Below are positions 59,447-64,000 of a stretch of DNA of 64,000 bases, in pieces. Below the pieces are notes generated by a model, which was given only the letters and a program-made list of their open reading frames with translations, did no database searches and was not told the origin of the DNA. This DNA comes from Geomonas sp. RF6 (GTDB taxonomy: Bacteria > Desulfobacterota > Desulfuromonadia > Geobacterales > Geobacteraceae): positions 2,997,001 to 3,061,000 of the forward strand of contig NZ_CP087999.1 of NCBI RefSeq assembly GCF_021044625.1, given 5' to 3'. The position numbers and the translations under genes are program-made. The first letter of the stretch is position 1, and every line of letters begins with the position of its first letter.

Positions 59447-60631
59447 TCAGAGAAACCAGCTCACCGGGGTGAAGAGCCGCTCGAGGGTCCGCACCAGGTA
59501 CCCTCTCTTTTCATGTTCGTGGAGAGCTATTCGCTTCGCCGTGCGCAGGTCGTTTCCCAGCATCTCGGCCACCTGGCTGCCGAAGTCGAGGCTGTCCACC
59601 ACCACGTTCAGCTCGTAGTTCCTGTGGAAGCTTCGCTGGTCCAGGTTCGCCGAGCCGACCATGGCCCAGCAGTCGTCGATCAGGAGGACCTTCGCATGGA
59701 GCACCGCTGCCGAGAGCTCGAATATCTCTATCCCCCCCTTCAGTAGCTGGGCGTAATACGTCCGGCTGACGAGTCGGACCAGGGGGACATCGATCTTGTA
59801 GGGGAGGAGGAGCCTTACCCGCACACCGCGCGCGGCGGCGCGCAGGAGGGAGCGGATGACGATGGGGCCGGGAATGAAGTACGGCGTCGCGAGGGTAATG
59901 CTCTCGCTGGCACCGGCAATGGCGACCCTGAAGGCGCTCCTGATGAAGGAGCGCTTCTGGTGCGGCCCGCCGCTGATCACCATCACCCGGGCGTCCCCCG
60001 GCGGCTCCACGACCGGTGCGCCGACGCACCCCTCCGGCACGAAGCCGCGCTCGTGCTGCCACGTCTCGCAGAAGAGGCGCAACAGTTCCCGCACCGCTTT
60101 CCCCTCGATCATGATCCCCACATCGCGCCACCTCTGCAGGAGCTCGCCGCACCCGGCGTAGCTGTCCGCGATGTTCAGCCCGCCGGTGAAGGCGCAGGTG
60201 CCGTCGATGATGGCGACCTTGCGGTGGTTCCTCTTGTCGAACCAGGCCACCCCCCTGCTGAAGAGGGGGTTGAAGGCGGTGCAGTGCACCCCCCCTCTCT
60301 GGAGCCTCCTGAAGAAGGAGGCGGGGGTGTCGAAGCTGCCGATGTGGTCGTAGATGAGGAAGACGTCGACCCCGCGGCGCACCGCTGCTATGAGGGCATC
60401 GGCGACGGCGGTCCCTGTGGAGTCGTCGCAGATGGTGTAGAACTCCATGCAGATGAAGTTCTTCGCCTCCCCTATGGCATGGAGCAGTGCGGGGAAAAAG
60501 TCGGACCCGTGACGAAAGAGGGTGACCTTGTTGCCGTGAAAGGCGACAGCTTCCGTGTTTCTCCGAAAGAAGTCGAAGAACCTCGGGGTACGAAAGAGCC
60601 ACTTTTTTCTTTTGCGGCGCAGGGTCGACAT
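59447..60631 (-). CDS. Phospholipase D-superfamily protein (cardiolipin synthase type)
   Basis: A 394-residue protein with two HKD motifs: HRKVAIIDGTCAFTGGLNIAD near residue 135 (HxKxxxxD plus downstream GG-N) and HAKVLLIDDCWAMVGSANLD near 315. Both active-site halves are intact, as in cardiolipin synthases that transfer phosphatidyl groups between phosphatidylglycerol molecules. It lacks the two N-terminal membrane helices of E. coli ClsA and so resembles the shorter ClsB/YbhO type. It probably acts at the inner membrane. The ribosome-binding site is weak. Confidence 0.88.
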   Translation of the reverse strand: MSTLRRKRKKWLFRTPRFFDFFRRNTEAVAFHGNKVTLFRHGSDFFPALLHAIGEAKNFICMEFYTICDDSTGTAVADALIAAVRRGVDVFLIYDHIGSFDTPASFFRRLQRGGVHCTAFNPLFSRGVAWFDKRNHRKVAIIDGTCAFTGGLNIADSYAGCGELLQRWRDVGIMIEGKAVRELLRLFCETWQHERGFVPEGCVGAPVVEPPGDARVMVISGGPHQKRSFIRSAFRVAIAGASESITLATPYFIPGPIVIRSLLRAAARGVRVRLLLPYKIDVPLVRLVSRTYYAQLLKGGIEIFELSAAVLHAKVLLIDDCWAMVGSANLDQRSFHRNYELNVVVDSLDFGSQVAEMLGNDLRTAKRIALHEHEKRGYLVRTLERLFTPVSWFL

Positions 60632-60734
60632 AGGCCGTTTCTTTTACATCGGTGGCGGGAGCGGCAGTAACTCTCGATGAGGGGGCGGAGGGCGCCGCGG
60701 GGTGCCGCGGGCCCTCCGTCATCGCAAGGCGGGG

Positions 60735-60956
60735 TTAAGCGGCGATGACTTCCTTCACCCCTGGAACCCGGTCCTTCAGAGTCCTTTCTATCCCCATCTT
60801 CAGGGTCATGGTGGACATCGGGCAGTGGCCGCAGGCGCCAACCAGGCGCACCTTGACCACACCGTCGTTGCTGACGTCGACGAGTTCCACGTCACCGCCG
60901 TCCGCCTGCAGCGCCGGCCTGATGGTCTCCAGTACCTTCTTTACGTCTTCTACCAT
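60735..60956 (-). CDS. NifU-like (NFU) iron-sulfur cluster scaffold protein
   Basis: A 73-residue protein consisting of the NifU C-terminal domain. It has the [19 protein letters not shown] opening and the cluster-binding CxxC in [13 protein letters not shown]. It holds and delivers 4Fe-4S clusters in the cytoplasm. GGGAGGACGAC precedes the start. It lies 61 bases downstream of the aspartase gene on the same strand and may be read with it. Confidence 0.94.
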   Translation of the reverse strand: MVEDVKKVLETIRPALQADGGDVELVDVSNDGVVKVRLVGACGHCPMSTMTLKMGIERTLKDRVPGVKEVIAA

Positions 60957-61017
60957 GTCGTCCTCCCTTGTAGTTGTCCTTCTCTATAGTAAGTGAAAGT
61001 TCACCATATTCAAAGAA

Positions 61018-62421
61018 CTAACGGCGCCCGCCGTGCACCCCGGGAGAGGTGAGGGGGAGCGGCGCGAGCACCTCGTCGACTTCCTCCGCGGAGAGGAGCC
61101 CCCGTTCCAGTACGACCTCCCTGATGCTCTTCCCGCTCTTCGCCGATTCCTTCGCGACCTCGGCCGCGGCCGCGTAGCCGATGGCAGGGGCGAGCACCGT
61201 CGCCAGCCCGACCGACTGGTCGAGATAGTTGCGGCAGCGCTCCTCGTTTGCGGTGATCCCCTCGATGCACCGGGTGGTGAACTGGTGCACGCAGTTTTTC
61301 AGGATCTCCAGTGAAAAGAGGAGGTTGTGGGCGATGACCGGCATCATGACGTTCAGTTCCATCTGCCCCGCCTGCGCCGCCATGGTGACGGTGACGTCCG
61401 CGCCGATGACCTGGAAGCCGACCATGTCGGTCACCTCCGCCATGACCGGGTTCACCTTCCCCGGCATGATGGAGGAGCCTGGCTGCACCGGGGGGAGGTT
61501 TATCTCGTTGAAACCGGTCCGCGGGCCGGAGGAAAGAAGCCTCAGGTCGTTGGCAATGCGCACCAGGTTCACCGCCACCCCCTTCAGGCTCGAGCTGAGC
61601 GCGACGAAGGGGTCCATGTTCTCCATCCGCTCCGCCAGGTCCGCGCCGCGCACCAGGGGAAATCCCGTCTCCCGTGCCAGCGCCTGCACGACGAGGGCGA
61701 TGTAGCTCTCCTCGGCGTTCAGCCCCGTCCCGACCGCGGTCCCGCCGATCCCCACTTCACACAGCTCGGGCAGCGTCCGCTCTATACCGGCGAGGCTCTT
61801 CTCTATCGCGCCGGCATAGGCGGCAAACTCCTGCCCGAGGCGGATCGGCACCGCATCCTGCAGGTGGGTGCGCCCCGACTTGAGGATGGGGTCGAACTCG
61901 ACCCCCTTCTGCCGCAGGGCCCGGGCGAGCCCTTCGAGCTCCACCAGCAGCTCCCTCGCCATTCCGAGGGCTGCGAGGCGCATGGCGGTGGGGAAGACGT
62001 CGTTCGTGCTCTGCGCCATGTTGACGTCATCGTTCGGGTTCACCGCCTGGTACGCCCCGAGCTCCCCCCCGAGGATCTCCTCCGCGCGGTTGGCAAGCAC
62101 CTCATTGACGTTCATGTTGTGGGAGGTCCCGGCGCCCGCCTGGAAGGGGTCGACCACGAACTCGTCCGCGTACCGCCCCGCGAGCGCTTCATCGGCCGCC
62201 TGCATTATGGCCTTGCCGATCTCGGGCTCCAGCCGCCCCGTCCCCATGTTTGCCTCGGCTGCACACTTCTTTATCAGGAGCGTCGCACGCACGAGCGCGC
62301 GGTGCGGCTTGAGACCGGAAATGGGGAAGTTCTCGATCGCCCTCTGGGTCTGGGCGCCGTAGTACGCTTTCGCAGGGAGTTCAACGACCCCGAGGGTGTC
62401 CTTCTCTTGGCGAGTCGCCAT
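61018..62421 (-). CDS. aspA: Aspartate ammonia-lyase (aspartase)
   Basis: A 467-residue member of the fumarase/aspartase superfamily. The catalytic-loop signature GSSIMPGKVNPV is present, along with GAGTSHNMNVNEVLANRA, STNDVFPTAMR and RTHLQDAVPIRLGQE. The C-terminal EGITANEERC and SIREVVLERGLLSAEEVDE segments fit aspartase better than class II fumarase. It converts L-aspartate to fumarate and ammonia, feeding fumarate to the TCA cycle. AAGGAG lies 6 bases before the start. The ferritin-like gene ends 18 bases upstream. Confidence 0.88.
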   Translation of the reverse strand: MATRQEKDTLGVVELPAKAYYGAQTQRAIENFPISGLKPHRALVRATLLIKKCAAEANMGTGRLEPEIGKAIMQAADEALAGRYADEFVVDPFQAGAGTSHNMNVNEVLANRAEEILGGELGAYQAVNPNDDVNMAQSTNDVFPTAMRLAALGMARELLVELEGLARALRQKGVEFDPILKSGRTHLQDAVPIRLGQEFAAYAGAIEKSLAGIERTLPELCEVGIGGTAVGTGLNAEESYIALVVQALARETGFPLVRGADLAERMENMDPFVALSSSLKGVAVNLVRIANDLRLLSSGPRTGFNEINLPPVQPGSSIMPGKVNPVMAEVTDMVGFQVIGADVTVTMAAQAGQMELNVMMPVIAHNLLFSLEILKNCVHQFTTRCIEGITANEERCRNYLDQSVGLATVLAPAIGYAAAAEVAKESAKSGKSIREVVLERGLLSAEEVDEVLAPLPLTSPGVHGGRR

Positions 62422-62439
62422 GGCTGCTCCTTTTGATCC

Positions 62440-62880
62440 TCATTGCCGCAGCGCGTCGTACCGCTCCGAGATGACCCGCAGGTGCTCTTCCTCTTCCCGA
62501 CGCAGCGTCTCGATCATCCCTTTCCCTTCCGGGTCGCTGCTTTTCTGCAGCAGCTCGTCGTAGAAGGCGATACCCTTCCTCTCCACCTCCATGGCGAGGC
62601 GCAGCGCCTCCAGGTCGTTGGTGTGGAAACCGACCCCGGTCGGCTCAAGGGGGACGGTGGCGCCGGCATAGAAGACCCGCTCTCCCCCGCGGTCCAGGGC
62701 GTTGTACAGTTCGGAGAGCTTCAGATAGTGGACCTCTTCCGTCTTGGCGAGCCAGCGAAAGATCCTCTTCCCCTCTGCACTGAAGGTTTTCTGCTCGGCT
62801 TCGGTGTAGAAATCGAAAGTCTCCTTCTCGATCTCCATTCCGCGCATCAGGGCGTCCATCACCTCTTTGTTGGCATCCAT
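62440..62880 (-). CDS. Ferritin-like/rubrerythrin-type diiron protein
   Basis: A 146-residue four-helix protein. Iron-ligand patterns EIEKETFDFY, KTEEVHYLK, EVERKGIAFYDELL and REEEEHLRV give two Glu and two ExxH motifs, as in rubrerythrin-like diiron sites. There is no rubredoxin Cys4 domain. It probably detoxifies peroxide or stores iron. The leader AAAGGAGCAGCCATGG is the same as that of aspA downstream. The HAD gene ends 101 bases upstream. Confidence 0.88.
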   Translation of the reverse strand: MDANKEVMDALMRGMEIEKETFDFYTEAEQKTFSAEGKRIFRWLAKTEEVHYLKLSELYNALDRGGERVFYAGATVPLEPTGVGFHTNDLEALRLAMEVERKGIAFYDELLQKSSDPEGKGMIETLRREEEEHLRVISERYDALRQ

Positions 62881-62981
62881 GGCTGCTCCTTTCCCTTCCG
62901 TCAGCTAAGACCCCTAAAGTTAAATGATATCTCCTTTCATCCCGCGGTGCGCGGTGCGGCTCCAGGTGCCGGGACGGCCGG

Positions 62982-63638
62982 TCAATCCTCTTCTGTCGTC
63001 CGCTGCGCGGTCATCTGGTTGAGCTGCAGCAATTCCTCGATCGTCCGGGCCTCCAAAACGGCACACCCGAGCGCCGCCGGGACCTTCAGGTCGACGTCGT
63101 AGCGGTCGCCGACAAAGAGGGTTTCCTCCGGCGGGTAGCCGATCTCCTGTAGGATCTTGCGGATCACCGACTCGTCCGGCTTCGGGCTCCAGAAGTCCTC
63201 GATGGTGAAGACCTTCTTGAAAAACCCGGCGACGCCGATCTGCGCCATTATGCGGCCGGAGAGTTTTCTGTTGTTGTTGGTGTAGAGGAATAGGTCGAAT
63301 CTGCGGGAGAGTTTCTTGAGGAGCTGGGTGACGCGGGGATCGACCGAAAGGTGCCGTTCGGGGTTCACTCCTGCCGCGAATGAGGCGTGGAGCGAACGGA
63401 GGTCACCCCCCATGGCGATGACGGAATGGCTCAAGGTGCCACCATGCTCCGCCTGCCGGCAACGTTCCCGCTCTAGGATCTCTGCGGCCTCGGCTTCGTC
63501 GACATCCTTCAGCCGCGCGATGTAGCGCAAGGCGCTGTCACTTACCTGCTGGCCGATCTCCTCGTTCTGGTACAGGGTGCCGTCGAGGTCGAAGATCAGC
63601 GCCTTGATGCGGCTATGAGAGGGTGATGCAGGTGTCAT
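62982..63638 (-). CDS. HAD-superfamily phosphatase
   Basis: A 218-residue haloacid dehalogenase-type hydrolase. Motif I is IFDLDGTLYQNEEIG with the nucleophile Asp and acid/base Asp. Motif II is LFLYTNNNR, and the acidic motif IV is LFVGDRYDVDL, preceded by the Lys in DFWSPKPDESV. The helical cap lies between motifs I and II. Members dephosphorylate small metabolites; the substrate is unknown. ATG 63638 fits a GGGC-type site, and the good promoter at 63682-63710 rules out the longer frame. Confidence 0.88.
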   Translation of the reverse strand: MTPASPSHSRIKALIFDLDGTLYQNEEIGQQVSDSALRYIARLKDVDEAEAAEILERERCRQAEHGGTLSHSVIAMGGDLRSLHASFAAGVNPERHLSVDPRVTQLLKKLSRRFDLFLYTNNNRKLSGRIMAQIGVAGFFKKVFTIEDFWSPKPDESVIRKILQEIGYPPEETLFVGDRYDVDLKVPAALGCAVLEARTIEELLQLNQMTAQRTTEED

Positions 63639-63681
63639 AGCGTTTGCCCTTTGAAGGTGTGGTCCCTCGTGCTGCACACAG

Positions 63682-63710
63682 GTTATAAGGCATGGTCACT
63701 TCTTTGTCAA
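63682..63710 (-). promoter_or_regulatory. Sigma-70 promoter of the HAD/ferritin/aspA group
   Basis: On the minus strand TTGACA (6 of 6), a 17-base spacer and TATAAC (5 of 6), giving a start near 63675. It is the best sigma-70 promoter match in the window. The remaining part of the 63639-64000 gap up to 63961 shows no gene. Confidence 0.75.
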
Positions 63711-63961
63711 TGAGAGGCGCATCATTGAGAAAGGAGAGGTAAATACTTCTGTGTGATCTGACTCAACTCACTGTCACAGGACGCGGATTCACTCTAGATT
63801 CAGTTGCAGGAGATGCCTTTATCTTGCTCAATCCGGAGCGATCATCAGAAAAGAAGTCCAAAGGTTGATGCCGCTCCGGAGCCATTAACAGAAGCAGCCT
63901 CATTGATCCAGTCCTTTTTTCAGGGTCATCCGAGAACTCGGGGGACAGCCGGTCGGACTTC

Positions 63962-64000
63962 CCCTCCCCCCTTGCGGGGGAGGGACAGGGTGGGGGGGAA
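63962..64000. repeat. Left half of the 115-base GC-rich element, cut by the window edge
   Basis: CCCCTCCCCCCTTGCGGGGG, then AGGGACAGGGTGGGGGGGAA, matches the left half of the elements at 28485 and 53315. It probably continues beyond the window. Confidence 0.6.

Noticed and set aside
61018-62421. Class II fumarase instead of aspartase
   Set aside because: The superfamily signature is shared, but the C-terminal GITANEERC and VLERGLLS blocks match aspartase better.

Overview
The window looks like a chromosomal segment of a Geobacter-type bacterium (Desulfuromonadia: Geobacter, Geomonas, Citrifermentans or a close relative). I infer this from the GC-rich coding style, the many PAS/HAMP/response-regulator proteins, an exosortase/PEP-CTERM exopolysaccharide locus, GEMM-type riboswitches of the Geobacter cyclic AMP-GMP class, and the gene repertoire (Lon, MutS2, RecO, DnaB, DusB-NtrB-NtrC). 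No rRNA, tRNA, CRISPR array, transposase or prophage gene was seen.

Layout. 0.2-20 kb: a hybrid sensor kinase with a periplasmic sensor domain, Lon protease, a PAS protein, a YbaK-like protein, a DUF554 membrane protein, a class A penicillin-binding protein, a phosphofructokinase with pyrophosphate-type active-site residues, an amidohydrolase, a large DUF2339 membrane protein and a very long poly-HAMP chemoreceptor read from a sigma-28-type promoter. 20.5-37.2 kb, all on the minus strand: an exopolysaccharide/exosortase locus. It starts with a sigma-28-like promoter, four tandem riboswitch-terminator units, a PEP-CTERM protein and a Wza-type exporter. Then come Wzz-like, kinase-like, EpsD-type isomerase, nucleotidyltransferase, exosortase, EpsI, flippase, polymerase, glycosyltransferase and beta-barrel genes. 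37.6-49.9 kb: exported MsrA and MsrB, HflX (apparently with an AUC start), FabI, small cysteine proteins, a response regulator, YbaK, a Tat-type amidohydrolase and a dusB-ntrB-ntrC operon. 50.3-63.7 kb: isochorismatase-like hydrolase, response regulator-PilZ, a putative FabMG-type reductase, DnaB, RecO, a DHFR-TPR fusion, MutS2, a phospholipase D-type synthase, an NFU protein, aspartase, a ferritin-like protein and a HAD hydrolase.

Most intergenic gaps hold dispersed repeats of three kinds: (i) modules bounded by inverted copies of a CCCCCCTTTGCGAAGGGGGG-type palindrome and carrying decayed DUF559 (VSR-endonuclease-like) fragments, plus one cargo-less copy; (ii) REP/REPIN-like palindromes ending in GGCCTAC; (iii) GC-rich palindromes that also sit inside the exopolysaccharide gene cluster.

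The most interesting system is the 36.3-37.2 kb leader. Four consecutive aptamers on the minus strand all carry A at the position that is G20 in c-di-GMP-I riboswitches, the change that marks 3',3'-cGAMP (cyclic AMP-GMP) selectivity. Each overlaps its own intrinsic terminator, and the array lies behind a sigma-28-like promoter and in front of a PEP-CTERM surface protein and Wza. This predicts a multi-gated ON switch that links the flagellar sigma factor and cyclic AMP-GMP to surface-protein sorting and exopolysaccharide export.
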